Under the pieces are notes generated by a model that saw only the letters and a list, made by a program, of their open reading frames with translations, was not told where the DNA came from and ran no database searches. DNA of 18,097 nucleotides from the NCBI GenBank assembly GCA_002480165.1, contig DLBP01000056.1, forward strand, positions 9,065 through 27,161. The letters run 5' to 3'. The stretch comes from Proteobacteria bacterium UBA7821. Its GTDB lineage: Bacteria; Pseudomonadota; Gammaproteobacteria; Comchoanobacterales; Comchoanobacteraceae. Position numbers and translations under genes: made by a program. Shown here one piece after another: positions 7,903 through 15,458 of this stretch. The first letter of the stretch is position 1. The number at the start of each line of letters is the position of its first letter.

Positions 7903-8475
7903 TTTGTGAGTGATGTTCGCTAGCCGATTGCCTAACTGGTTACACAGTTTCTTTTCGATTTTGTCGATGGGCTGGGTGTTTGAAGGGCCCGACATGTGAG
8001 ACGCGCCGTAGGGTGTTCCACCCGTCGTTGTTTCAATTAATGCGGTATTCGTGTAGGGTATTCCAACAATAATCATGCCGTGATGTATGAGCGGGATTGA
8101 CATCGTTAGTAGGGTAGATTCGTGGCCGCCATGCAAGCTGCCTGTTGACGTGAACACGGCCGCAGGCTTATCGGTTAGGTTATTATTAAACCACAGTGAT
8201 GTGGTGCTATCCAAGAAGTGCTTCAATGGCGCAGCCATATTACCAAAGTAGCAAGGACTGCCAAGAGCTAGTCCGCTGCAGGATTTTAGCTCGTCAAGTG
8301 TGGCGTAGGATTCATCTGATGACTGATCTTGTTGATTACCAATGGGCTTAACAGTCCTTATCTTGGCTGATAGTGATGTGTCACTTGAATCAATGCCAAG
8401 GGCAATCTCTTCGGCCATTTTTTTTGTGTAGCCGCTTTGGCTATAATAAAGGACTAGAATGTATTTATCGCTCAT
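7888..8475 (-). CDS. wrbA: WrbA-like NAD(P)H:quinone oxidoreductase (flavodoxin fold)
   Basis: Predicted FMN-dependent two-electron reductase of quinones, thought to limit oxidative stress. It has 195 residues against 198 in E. coli WrbA when started at MSDKYILVLYYSQSG. A longer reading from 8544 adds 23 residues unlike the family and would lie deeper inside the upstream gene, so I reject it. FMN-phosphate loop: YYSQSGYTKKMAEEI (about 9-23). Isoalloxazine contacts: GSPCYFGNMAAPLKHFLD, followed by TSTGSLHGGHESTLL. GGTPYGASHMSG near 160-175 is a WrbA hallmark. The start codon overlaps the end of the DUF2203 gene by 11 bp, indicating one transcript. The 3' end overlaps the hda 3' end by 15 bp, leaving no room for an intergenic terminator on either strand. 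Confidence 0.88.
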   Translation of the reverse strand: MSDKYILVLYYSQSGYTKKMAEEIALGIDSSDTSLSAKIRTVKPIGNQQDQSSDESYATLDELKSCSGLALGSPCYFGNMAAPLKHFLDSTTSLWFNNNLTDKPAAVFTSTGSLHGGHESTLLTMSIPLIHHGMIIVGIPYTNTALIETTTGGTPYGASHMSGPSNTQPIDKIEKKLCNQLGNRLANITHKLTQS

Positions 8476-8875
8476 TGAGCTCGGATGTGTTATGGCGCTG
8501 GCTGACTTGGTCTTGGTTAACCCAGTGGGAAATGCTTCGCTCACCTTGCTGCCAGCTCAACCAGATTTCATCCTTTTTGTATTTACACGGCCAATACAAT
8601 ATTCCTTTCTCTAGGTCGTCAATGATGCAGCCCATGTCTAGCAGTTCGTCTATTTTCTTTTCTAAACCAGACTTTAACAATTTAATATCACAGCTGGTGT
8701 TGGTGTAGTCATCAATGCTGTTGTTGTACTCTAGCTGCTGATACTCAGTTTCATCGAGCTTGTTCAGTGCGCTAGACAACTGGGCGTTGATAAAGACAAT
8801 CTGATTGAGCCTCAATTCAACGGATGGGATGAGTTCGTTGACTTCTTCTATTGTGTAGTATCCTGCTTTTTCCAT
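8465..8875 (-). CDS. DUF2203 family protein
   Basis: A 136-residue protein of unknown function. The N-terminal YYTIEEVNELIPSVELRL, a helical middle, and the C-terminal GCIIDDLEKGILYWPCKY and IWLSWQQGERSISHWV match my memory of DUF2203, whose core is an 'LExG...D(F/W)P...V(Y/W)LCW..GE..I.YWH' pattern. The middle (about residues 22-80) is likely coiled or helical. CGGAG-like sequence (GGAG at 8885-8888 on the minus strand) lies 9 bp before the ATG at 8875, supporting this start. It overlaps wrbA by 11 bp. A possible -10 (TATATT, 8909 to 8904 on the minus strand) lies upstream, with only a poor -35. I know the family mainly from Gram-positive bacteria and cyanobacteria, so its presence here is mildly unusual. 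Confidence 0.82.
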   Translation of the reverse strand: MEKAGYYTIEEVNELIPSVELRLNQIVFINAQLSSALNKLDETEYQQLEYNNSIDDYTNTSCDIKLLKSGLEKKIDELLDMGCIIDDLEKGILYWPCKYKKDEIWLSWQQGERSISHWVNQDQVSQRHNTSELNER

Positions 8876-8926
8876 TCGGGCAAACTCCGTAACTGATGTA
8901 TTAAATATAGCATAAACTTCTTTCCT

Positions 8927-8955
8927 TTGCCATGATTAATGTGTTTAAATACATT
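8927..8955 (+). promoter_or_regulatory. Candidate promoter of the tkt-to-pit operon
   Basis: TTGCCA at 8927-8932 (five of six) and TACATT at 8950-8955 (four of six) are 17 bp apart. Transcription would begin near 8962, which is downstream of the ATG at 8932 and upstream of the ATG at 8983. This is one reason to prefer 8983 as the tkt start. It lies in the 107-bp divergent region between DUF2203 and tkt. Confidence 0.42.
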
Positions 8956-8982
8956 TGGTTTAGCCAATGTGTATTTGTTTTT

Positions 8983-10986
8983 ATGTATCCAGCGTCCGAC
9001 GTATTAAGAATTCTGGCCGCAGAGTCCATTGAGTTGGCCCGCTCTGGTCATCCTGGTATGCCTCTTGGAATGGCGGATATTGCGACCGTTCTCTATCATT
9101 CATTCATGCGCCACAACCCCAACAATCCACATTGGGTCAACAGAGATCGTTTTATTTTATCCAATGGGCATGGTTCCATGCTTCAATACGCCGTTTTGCA
9201 TTTGACAGGATACGATCTGTCGATTGATGATTTAAAGTCATTTCGACGGTTGGGCTCAAAAACACCGGGTCACCCAGAATATCCAGAGGTGCCTGGCGTC
9301 GAAGCAACAACTGGACCATTAGGGCAGGGCTTAGCCAATGCTGTTGGGATTGCTTTGGCTCAAAAGCATCTGGGAGAGCGATTTAATCGTCCAGGCTTAC
9401 CCATTTTAGACTATTTTACCTACGTTTTCTCAGGTGATGGATGCTTGATGGAAGGCATTTCCCATGAAGCCTCATCCTTAGCTGGTCAATGGTCACTGGG
9501 CCATTTAATCATGATCTGGGACGATAACGGAATCAGTATTGATGGTAAAACAGCGTCGTGGTTTTCAGAAGATGTGTGTCAGCGGTACTTAAGTTATGGT
9601 TGGCACGTTATCGATAACGTCGATGGACACGACCCTATTGCCATTCATCAGGCTGTGACTCAAGCTCGATTGAATTTGAAACAGCCAACCTTGATTCAGT
9701 GTCAAACCACCATTGGTTTTGGTTCACCGAATCTCGCTGGGTGCCCATCTGTCCATGGAAAACCGCTGGGTGCGAGTGAGATGAATCAGCTTAGGAATCA
9801 GTTGAACTGGACGCATGAGCCATTCAGTATACCGTCTAGTATTTATGACCAGTGGGATGCTAAAGCAGCCGGGAAAATACACAACGATGCCTGGCTCGAC
9901 TTATGGTCTTCTTATCAATCTCAATATCCAGAAGCCGCTAAGCAGTTAGAGCTCATCTGGCAAGGTCGATTACCAGATGCCTACAATAATTGTGTTGATC
10001 ACCACCGCATGTCTTGGCTAACTCAAGATCGAGCGATGGCTACGCGCCAAGCATCGAACCAAGTGATAGACGCGTTAGCTCAGTCTATTCCACAACTAAT
10101 TGGTGGTTCAGCAGATCTAACCGAGTCCAATTTAACCAAAGTGCCTTACCAAATCCCATTCCATGAGACAACACCACAGGGGACCTACTTACATTATGGG
10201 GTTAGAGAATTCGCGATGTTTGCCATTGCCAATGGGCTATCTGTCAGTCACATGATACCCTATGTTGGTACTTTCTTAGTATTTATGGATTACGGTCGAA
10301 ATGCGATGAGAATGGCCGCGATGATGCGTTTGAGAGTTATTTTTATTCTCACACACGATTCTATTGGATTGGGGGAAGACGGCCCGAGCCATCAGCCAGT
10401 CGAACACCTAGCAATAGCACGCCTAACACCTAATCTAAATGTATGGCGCCCCGCCGATTTGGCCGAGACCGCTGCGGCATGGCACCACAGTCTGTTGAGA
10501 GTTGATGGGCCAAGTGCGATTGTTTTATCTCGTCAGTCTGTACCACCTATCTCACACCAGGAGAGCGATGGTGTAGCGATGACTTATGGGGCTTATGCCG
10601 TTTACGGTTATCAAGATAGCTCTGTTGACTGCTTGATTTTAGCAACAGGCACCGAGGTGTCACTGGCTATCAGTGTCGCACAGCGGTTATCCCAATCTAA
10701 CTATACCTGTCGTGTTGTCTCGGTACCATGCCTAGAAATTTTTATGCAACAGCCAGTGCATGATCGAACTGAGCTTTTATCAGCCGCTCCTTGCCAGGTC
10801 GTCATTGAAGCGGCGTCTCAAGCATTGTGGGAGCGGTGTTTGAATCGAATTGATCTATTTTTTGGTATCGATGATTATGGCCTATCGGCACCAGGACCCG
10901 ATGTGTATGAGCATTTTGGCTTAACAGAAATGAATATATCCACTAAGATTTTTGACTTTTTAACTGAGATAGAAACATGCGTTTAA
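8983..10986 (+). CDS. tkt: Transketolase
   Basis: Thiamine diphosphate enzyme moving two-carbon units between sugar phosphates; links the pentose phosphate pathway to glycolysis. With the ATG at 8983 the protein has 667 residues (E. coli 663). An in-frame ATG at 8932 would add 17 hydrophobic residues absent from the family and would lie upstream of the predicted transcription start. H23 in SGHPGMPLG corresponds to E. coli His26. SNGHGSML, TTGPLGQGLANAVG and G151-D-G153 followed by NGISIDG form the cofactor and Mg site. The pyrimidine-domain signature is GLGEDGPSHQPVEH, and ATGTEVSLA begins the C-terminal domain. No clear ribosome binding site is seen. The last 10 bp overlap gap. Confidence 0.96.
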   Translation: MYPASDVLRILAAESIELARSGHPGMPLGMADIATVLYHSFMRHNPNNPHWVNRDRFILSNGHGSMLQYAVLHLTGYDLSIDDLKSFRRLGSKTPGHPEYPEVPGVEATTGPLGQGLANAVGIALAQKHLGERFNRPGLPILDYFTYVFSGDGCLMEGISHEASSLAGQWSLGHLIMIWDDNGISIDGKTASWFSEDVCQRYLSYGWHVIDNVDGHDPIAIHQAVTQARLNLKQPTLIQCQTTIGFGSPNLAGCPSVHGKPLGASEMNQLRNQLNWTHEPFSIPSSIYDQWDAKAAGKIHNDAWLDLWSSYQSQYPEAAKQLELIWQGRLPDAYNNCVDHHRMSWLTQDRAMATRQASNQVIDALAQSIPQLIGGSADLTESNLTKVPYQIPFHETTPQGTYLHYGVREFAMFAIANGLSVSHMIPYVGTFLVFMDYGRNAMRMAAMMRLRVIFILTHDSIGLGEDGPSHQPVEHLAIARLTPNLNVWRPADLAETAAAWHHSLLRVDGPSAIVLSRQSVPPISHQESDGVAMTYGAYAVYGYQDSSVDCLILATGTEVSLAISVAQRLSQSNYTCRVVSVPCLEIFMQQPVHDRTELLSAAPCQVVIEAASQALWERCLNRIDLFFGIDDYGLSAPGPDVYEHFGLTEMNISTKIFDFLTEIETCV

Positions 10987-12005
10987 AGAAACGAGTAGCA
11001 ATCAATGGATTTGGACGAATTGGTCGAGTGCTCACCAGAATCTATCTGGAAAATCCAAGTCGGTTTGATTTTGATTTGGTTGGTATCAATACACCAGGTG
11101 ATGCTGATAGCGTCCTCTATTTGTTAAAATATGACAGCACACACGGTGTATTTAAGCCACCGGTTATATTAAATGGCAATCAATTGGTTTGTGGCAATCA
11201 ATCAATCCAACTGTATTCAGAAAGAGAACTACCCAAGAGATTCTGGTCTGATCAACAAGTTGATTACGTACTCGATTGCTCAGGGTTGTGTCGAGACAAA
11301 GCCAGTGCTATCAAACACTTAGATGCTGGTGCTCGTAAGGTATTACTTGCTTCTCCAGCTAAGGGCGTGGATCGAACCGTTGTTTATGGGGTTAATCACA
11401 ACGAGATGTTGCCAGATGATCAAGTGATCTCCTGTGCGTCATGCACCACTAACTGTTTAGCACCCATTGCATTTGCTTTGAATCAGATGTTTCAAATAGA
11501 GTCAGGATTTATGACAACAGTCCATGCCTATACCAATGATCAAGCATTGATTGATAGACGGCACAAAGATTACCGTAGAGGCAGAGCGGCTGCTGAATCA
11601 ATTATACCGACATCAACTGGTGCCGCAAGTTCCATTGGTGAGGTATTGCCTCAACTTGCAGGACGGCTGTCAGGTAACGCGCTAAGGATCCCAACTGGTA
11701 ATGTTTCTCTGCTTGATTTGAGTGTCACACTTGGGAAGCCTGTGGATGCCAGCCAAGTGATTGATTGCTTTAAACAGTATGCTGAAGGCCATTTAAAGGG
11801 GATTATTGCACTTAATGATCAACCGCTTGTGTCGGTTGACTTCCTACAACACGAAGCTTCTGCTATTGTTGATGCCACTCAAATCTATGCCCGTGAAGCC
11901 ATGTTAAAGATGAGTGCCTGGTACGACAATGAATGGGGCTATGCCTGTCGGATGCTCGATGTGACACAATACCTACAAACGCAAGTAGAGACCAGTCATG
12001 TATGA
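10977..12005 (+). CDS. gap: Glyceraldehyde-3-phosphate dehydrogenase, possibly NADP-capable
   Basis: Oxidises glyceraldehyde 3-phosphate with inorganic phosphate to 1,3-bisphosphoglycerate; 342 residues. VAINGFGRIGR (7-17) is the nucleotide-binding turn. SCTTNC carries catalytic C156, and H183 in TTVHAYTNDQ is its partner. WYDNEWGYACRMLD is the C-terminal signature. The residue that is Asp32 in Bacillus GAPDH (NAD ribose contact) is Thr39 here (GINTPGD), and Leu187-Pro188 are Arg194-Arg195 (LIDRRHKD). Changes at these positions are known to shift the enzyme toward NADP, so I infer NADP or dual use. Several stretches (VVYGVN, PLVSVDF, SAIVDATQ) resemble erythrose-4-phosphate dehydrogenase, an alternative role. 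The fit with pgk favours GAPDH. It overlaps tkt by 10 bp and pgk by 8 bp. Confidence 0.94.
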   Translation: MRLKKRVAINGFGRIGRVLTRIYLENPSRFDFDLVGINTPGDADSVLYLLKYDSTHGVFKPPVILNGNQLVCGNQSIQLYSERELPKRFWSDQQVDYVLDCSGLCRDKASAIKHLDAGARKVLLASPAKGVDRTVVYGVNHNEMLPDDQVISCASCTTNCLAPIAFALNQMFQIESGFMTTVHAYTNDQALIDRRHKDYRRGRAAAESIIPTSTGAASSIGEVLPQLAGRLSGNALRIPTGNVSLLDLSVTLGKPVDASQVIDCFKQYAEGHLKGIIALNDQPLVSVDFLQHEASAIVDATQIYAREAMLKMSAWYDNEWGYACRMLDVTQYLQTQVETSHV

Positions 12006-13146
12006 GTTAGCACTATCCGGTAAGATTATTTTATTGCGAGTTGACTTTAATGTCCCACTGGATGGTTGCCAACAGATTGTTGACGCCAGGCGAATCGAAC
12101 AAACATTACCAACGATTCGCTATCTTCTCAAACAGGGAGCTGGGGTTTTATTGGTATCACATTTAGGCCGCCCAACTTCAAGAGCTGATCAGCATTTATC
12201 CTTAAAACCCGTTTTTGAATATTTACGTACGCGATTTGAACAGTCGATACAATGGTTGCCGAATTGGCCTAAAATTCCACACATGATGCAACCAGGATCG
12301 TTGGCTATAGCTGAAAATATTCGCTACCACGATGGTGAAATATCGAACGATCAGTCACTGGCAAAACGCATGTCTCATGGTATCGATGTCTATGTATTTG
12401 ATGCGTTTGCCTGTGCGCACAGACAGCACGCATCAACGGCTGGTATATTAGCCTATGTCGACGAGGTCGCAATAGGGTTATTGGTACAAAAAGAAGCCCA
12501 CCAATTAGACTTTTTATTATCAGATGAGTCAAAACCAATGGTACTTATCATGAGCGGTGCAAAAGTAGCCACCAAATTGCCTTTGCTCGAGCAGTTACTC
12601 CCTAAGGTTAGTGTTGCAGCGGTCGGTGGTGTGTTGGCTAATACACTATTACAACATGCTGGATTTGAAGTCGGACAGTCGAAGGTTGAACCGCTCGACC
12701 ACAATACCGCTAAGCAGCTGTTGAGCTGTAGTCATTTATTATTGCCAGTGGATGTGGTGGTCCAACGTGGAGACAGTATTGAAACAGTCGATGTGAAATC
12801 AGTTCAACCTCATGATTGTATTTATGACTTAGGTCCTAAGAGTGTGACCCAAATAAGCCAATATTTGTCAGGTGTACGAACCATTTTTTGGAATGGGCCG
12901 CTCGGTTACTTTGAGCAGCAGCCTTTTGGGCAAGCATCGATTAATTTGGCCAAACGTATTTTAGAATCACAGACACATACGGTAATTGGAGGGGGGAATA
13001 CTATGGCTGCTATCGATGCAGTTGGTGAGGACTCTCCTAATGTGTTTTGTTCTACCGGAGGTGGTGCTAGCTTAACCTATTTGACTGGATCTGGCTGTCA
13101 TATTCTCGAAAGCATTCATGAAAAACAGGATGGTGGTTTTGTATAG
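11998..13146 (+). CDS. pgk: Phosphoglycerate kinase
   Basis: Transfers phosphate from 1,3-bisphosphoglycerate to ADP. The protein has 382 residues (E. coli 387). The N-terminal domain has LRVDFNVP, DARRIEQTLPTI and SHLGRP, which bind the substrate, and DAFACAHR, where many homologues have DAFGTAHR. The C-terminal nucleotide-binding domain has SGAKVATKL, WNGPLGYFE and STGGGASL. The GGGDT loop reads GGGNT, with N334 at the position of the Asp that contacts metal-nucleotide in characterised PGKs. The ATG at 11998 overlaps the gap stop by 8 bp, giving the expected short N-terminus. It directly uses the product of the upstream gene. Confidence 0.96.
   Translation: MYELALSGKIILLRVDFNVPLDGCQQIVDARRIEQTLPTIRYLLKQGAGVLLVSHLGRPTSRADQHLSLKPVFEYLRTRFEQSIQWLPNWPKIPHMMQPGSLAIAENIRYHDGEISNDQSLAKRMSHGIDVYVFDAFACAHRQHASTAGILAYVDEVAIGLLVQKEAHQLDFLLSDESKPMVLIMSGAKVATKLPLLEQLLPKVSVAAVGGVLANTLLQHAGFEVGQSKVEPLDHNTAKQLLSCSHLLLPVDVVVQRGDSIETVDVKSVQPHDCIYDLGPKSVTQISQYLSGVRTIFWNGPLGYFEQQPFGQASINLAKRILESQTHTVIGGGNTMAAIDAVGEDSPNVFCSTGGGASLTYLTGSGCHILESIHEKQDGGFV
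13127..13130 (+). promoter_or_regulatory. Ribosome binding site favouring a TTG start for pyk
   Basis: AGGA lies inside the end of pgk, 8 bp before a TTG at 13139. The spacing is ideal for the TTG and too short or wrong for the ATGs at 13118 and 13130. The resulting 8-bp overlap with pgk matches the overlap style of the preceding gene pairs. Confidence 0.45.
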
Positions 13147-14566
13147 AAGAACTAAGCTAATCTTAACACTGGGGCCGTCTTTAGATGATCGAGACACATT
13201 AGTTGATATGGTCAAGCAAGGTGCCAATGTTTTTAGAATCAATTTCTCTCATGGCACTTACGCAGACCACTACAAAAGGGTGCAGCTTGTCAAAGAAGTG
13301 TCTACTGAACTCGGTGTGGTAACCGGTATTTTAGCCGATCTTCAAGGGCCAAAAATTCGAATAGCACAGTTTGAAAAATCCGAGGTGATATTATACAAAG
13401 GTCAAGACTTCTTTATAGAGACAGCTTTGGATAGCAAATCACCTGGAACGAGTTCAGGTGTATTCAGTGATTACGCTGCTTTAGTAAGTGATGTGACCGT
13501 TGGTTCAGTGATCTTACTGCGGGATGGCTCAATAGCGTTAGAAGTTATCTCTATCAACGGTTCTCGAGTGAACTGCCGCGTTCTCAAGGGTGGGTTGTTA
13601 AGAGATAATGCGGGTTTAAATCTTCAGGGCGGTGGAATATCTGCTTCGGCTATCTCGCAAAAAGATATGGATGACGCCCGCTACAGTATTGAGTTGGGTG
13701 TTGACTTTGTTGCGCTGTCTTTTGTTAAGTCTGATCAAGATATCAGGACGATCCGTTCTTTTTATGAACAGCACGATTACCCCATCACTATCGTTTCAAA
13801 GATAGAACGGATCGAAGCACTCGAGAACTTAGATGCCATTGTACAAGTGTCTGATGCTGTGATGGTGGCTCGCGGAGATTTGGGTGTTGAAGTTGGTTAT
13901 GCAGATCTACCATCCATCCAAAAAAATATCATAAAAACAGCCAAGAAATATGCTAAGCCTGTGATTGTTGCTACTCAAATTCTTGAATCAATGTGCACTA
14001 GCCCTGTGCCAACTAGAGCTGAGGTATCCGATGTTGCCAATGCAATATTGGACGGTGCAGATACCTTGATGTTATCATCTGAGAGTGCAATTGGTGACTT
14101 TCCACGAGAAGCACTTGAGGTGCTCAATGAGAGTAGCTTGAGTGCAGAAAAGTATATGATCAATGAAAATAAAATAGAGCAAGTTGCCTTTCCTGACAGT
14201 TCATTAGATGTGTCTATTGCCTACTCTGCGATTTATTTGTCCCAGAATGTGCCTATTTCTGCTATTGTGGCTCTGACAGAATCGGGTGAAACAGCTTTTT
14301 GGATGTCTAGAAGTTATACGAATGTTCCAATCATTGCGTTAACACCAGATGCGCGGTCACAACGAAGGCTACTTCTTTTTAAAGGTGTTCACCCCTATAC
14401 ATTTGATTATTTTTCGAAATCCAGTTCAGAGCTCTATTCTGCTGTGATTGATTTTGTACGCGATAGATTCTCAGTAAAAGTCGGTTCATACATTTTATTG
14501 ACAAGAGGGCAACAAATCGGTATACCTGGGAAGACAAATAGTCTAAGATTGATAGAAGTTTTGTGA
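13139..14566 (+). CDS. pyk: Pyruvate kinase
   Basis: Converts phosphoenolpyruvate and ADP to pyruvate and ATP. The TTG start gives MYRRTKLILTLGPS and 475 residues (E. coli PykA 480). Alternatives are ATG 13130 (+3 residues) and ATG 13118 (+7); the choice rests on the AGGA spacing and is not certain. Active-site elements are complete: RINFSHG, DLQGPKIR, SKIERIEALENLD with the catalytic Lys, MVARGDLGVEVG, and ATQILESM...PTRAEVSDVANAILDGAD. MLSSESAIGDFP replaces the common MLSGETA. GGGISASAISQKD resembles the PykA type rather than PykF. The regulatory C-terminal domain is present and ends normally (RLIEVL). A small membrane-protein gene starts 8 bp after the stop. Confidence 0.95.
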   Translation: MYRRTKLILTLGPSLDDRDTLVDMVKQGANVFRINFSHGTYADHYKRVQLVKEVSTELGVVTGILADLQGPKIRIAQFEKSEVILYKGQDFFIETALDSKSPGTSSGVFSDYAALVSDVTVGSVILLRDGSIALEVISINGSRVNCRVLKGGLLRDNAGLNLQGGGISASAISQKDMDDARYSIELGVDFVALSFVKSDQDIRTIRSFYEQHDYPITIVSKIERIEALENLDAIVQVSDAVMVARGDLGVEVGYADLPSIQKNIIKTAKKYAKPVIVATQILESMCTSPVPTRAEVSDVANAILDGADTLMLSSESAIGDFPREALEVLNESSLSAEKYMINENKIEQVAFPDSSLDVSIAYSAIYLSQNVPISAIVALTESGETAFWMSRSYTNVPIIALTPDARSQRRLLLFKGVHPYTFDYFSKSSSELYSAVIDFVRDRFSVKVGSYILLTRGQQIGIPGKTNSLRLIEVL

Positions 14567-14574
14567 GGTAGGTT

Positions 14575-14766
14575 TTGTCAGATTGGTATTCGGTATTGTT
14601 TTTAGTTGGGGCGTTCTTCTCTGCCTGGTTCCTATACCGTGTGATTAAAGATCAGCCTGAGCAGTTTTCATCTAAAAACTTGTTTAAAACCACGTTAACT
14701 CTTGGTTATTTGGCTGTCGTTTTAATTGCTGTCATGGCCATATCCATTTTATCGCTTAGGTCTTAG
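14575..14766 (+). CDS. Small two-span membrane protein, function unknown
   Basis: A 63-residue protein I do not recognise. It starts with TTG, preceded by a GAGG (14565-14568) that includes part of the pyk TGA stop and leaves 6 bp to the start codon, so translation is likely coupled to pyk. Two hydrophobic spans are visible, about residues 5-22 (YSVLFLVGAFFSAWFLY) and 40-60 (LTLGYLAVVLIAVMAISIL), joined by a short charged loop (IKDQPEQFSSKN). The hairpin topology suggests an inner-membrane protein with both ends on the same side. The gene ends 3 bp before the DUF47 start. Its position between pyk and phosphate-transport genes suggests a role in that operon, but nothing in the sequence shows which. 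Confidence 0.72.
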   Translation: MSDWYSVLFLVGAFFSAWFLYRVIKDQPEQFSSKNLFKTTLTLGYLAVVLIAVMAISILSLRS

Positions 14767-14769
14767 CTT

Positions 14770-15447
14770 ATGTTGTTATCTAGCTTTCTTAAACTCGTTG
14801 AAAGTACCCCGTTCAAGGTCATACAAGAACACAGTAAAATTGTTTCCCGAGCACCAGCCCACTTGAGTGATTTATTTCACGCGATTGCTGAGGAAAATTG
14901 GCAGGTCGCAAAAGAGTGTCATGATGCGATTTTAGTCGTCGAACATGAAGCTGATGTATTGAAGCGGGATATTAGACACAACTTGTCTAAAAATCTTATG
15001 TTACCGGTTGATCGAACCGATATTCTAGAATTAATTGTTATGCAAGATCGGATTGCAAATATCACAAAAGATATCTCTAGTATGCTGATAGAAAGACAAA
15101 TTAATTTACCCGAAGTAACACAGTTGGATTGGTTTGCTATCTGTGAACAGACCATCATGACCTGTGGCTATGCCAGAGATATGGTGCAGCAGTTAAATAT
15201 AATCGTCGAAACAGGTTTTGTCCTGGATTCGTTGTCAGGAATACGGTCACTACAGGAAAAACTTGATGAGTCTGAACACGCATCAGATGTGTTACAATCT
15301 AAAATTAGAGCAGGATTATTTGCTCATGAAAAACACATGTTACCAATCGATGCCGTATTTTTGTACCAAATTAATTATCAATTGGGTTTGATATCTGATG
15401 TGTGTCAACATGTAGGAGCACGATTTGTGCTGATGGTGTCAGTATAG
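14770..15447 (+). CDS. DUF47 family PiT accessory protein (PhoU-like)
   Basis: Helical protein of the DUF47/PhoU-like family, commonly encoded next to PiT phosphate transporters and thought to control or assist them at the cytoplasmic face. The protein has 225 residues, typical length. Conserved features are FKVIQEHSKIV at the N-terminus, VVEHEADVLKRDIR (56-69), LPVDRTDILELIVMQDRIAN (78-97) and the second-half repeat with DESEHASDVLQSKIR and LPIDAVFLYQI. The repeated E/D-rich motifs (EHEAD, ESEHASD) are the likely metal sites seen in PhoU-type proteins. No membrane span is expected. It starts 3 bp after the small membrane gene. The partner pit gene is separated from it by a purine nucleoside phosphorylase gene, which is unusual. 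Confidence 0.92.
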   Translation: MLLSSFLKLVESTPFKVIQEHSKIVSRAPAHLSDLFHAIAEENWQVAKECHDAILVVEHEADVLKRDIRHNLSKNLMLPVDRTDILELIVMQDRIANITKDISSMLIERQINLPEVTQLDWFAICEQTIMTCGYARDMVQQLNIIVETGFVLDSLSGIRSLQEKLDESEHASDVLQSKIRAGLFAHEKHMLPIDAVFLYQINYQLGLISDVCQHVGARFVLMVSV

Positions 15448-15450
15448 GAG
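15445..15450 (+). promoter_or_regulatory. Strong ribosome binding site embedded in a stop codon
   Basis: TAGGAG contains the TAG stop of the DUF47 gene and lies 8 bp before the ATG at 15459. It fixes the start of the purine nucleoside phosphorylase gene and makes reinitiation by terminating ribosomes likely. Confidence 0.65.
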
Positions 15451-15458
15451 TTTAAGTT

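Noticed and set aside
8476..8544. Longer start for the wrbA-like protein.
   Set aside because: The extra residues are antisense-free but lie in the DUF2203 coding region and do not match the flavodoxin-fold N-terminus, which begins at MSDKYILVLYYS.
8932..8982. N-terminal extension of transketolase by 17 hydrophobic residues from an earlier ATG.
   Set aside because: The family starts at the later ATG, the extension resembles no known tkt, and the predicted promoter would start transcription downstream of the earlier ATG.
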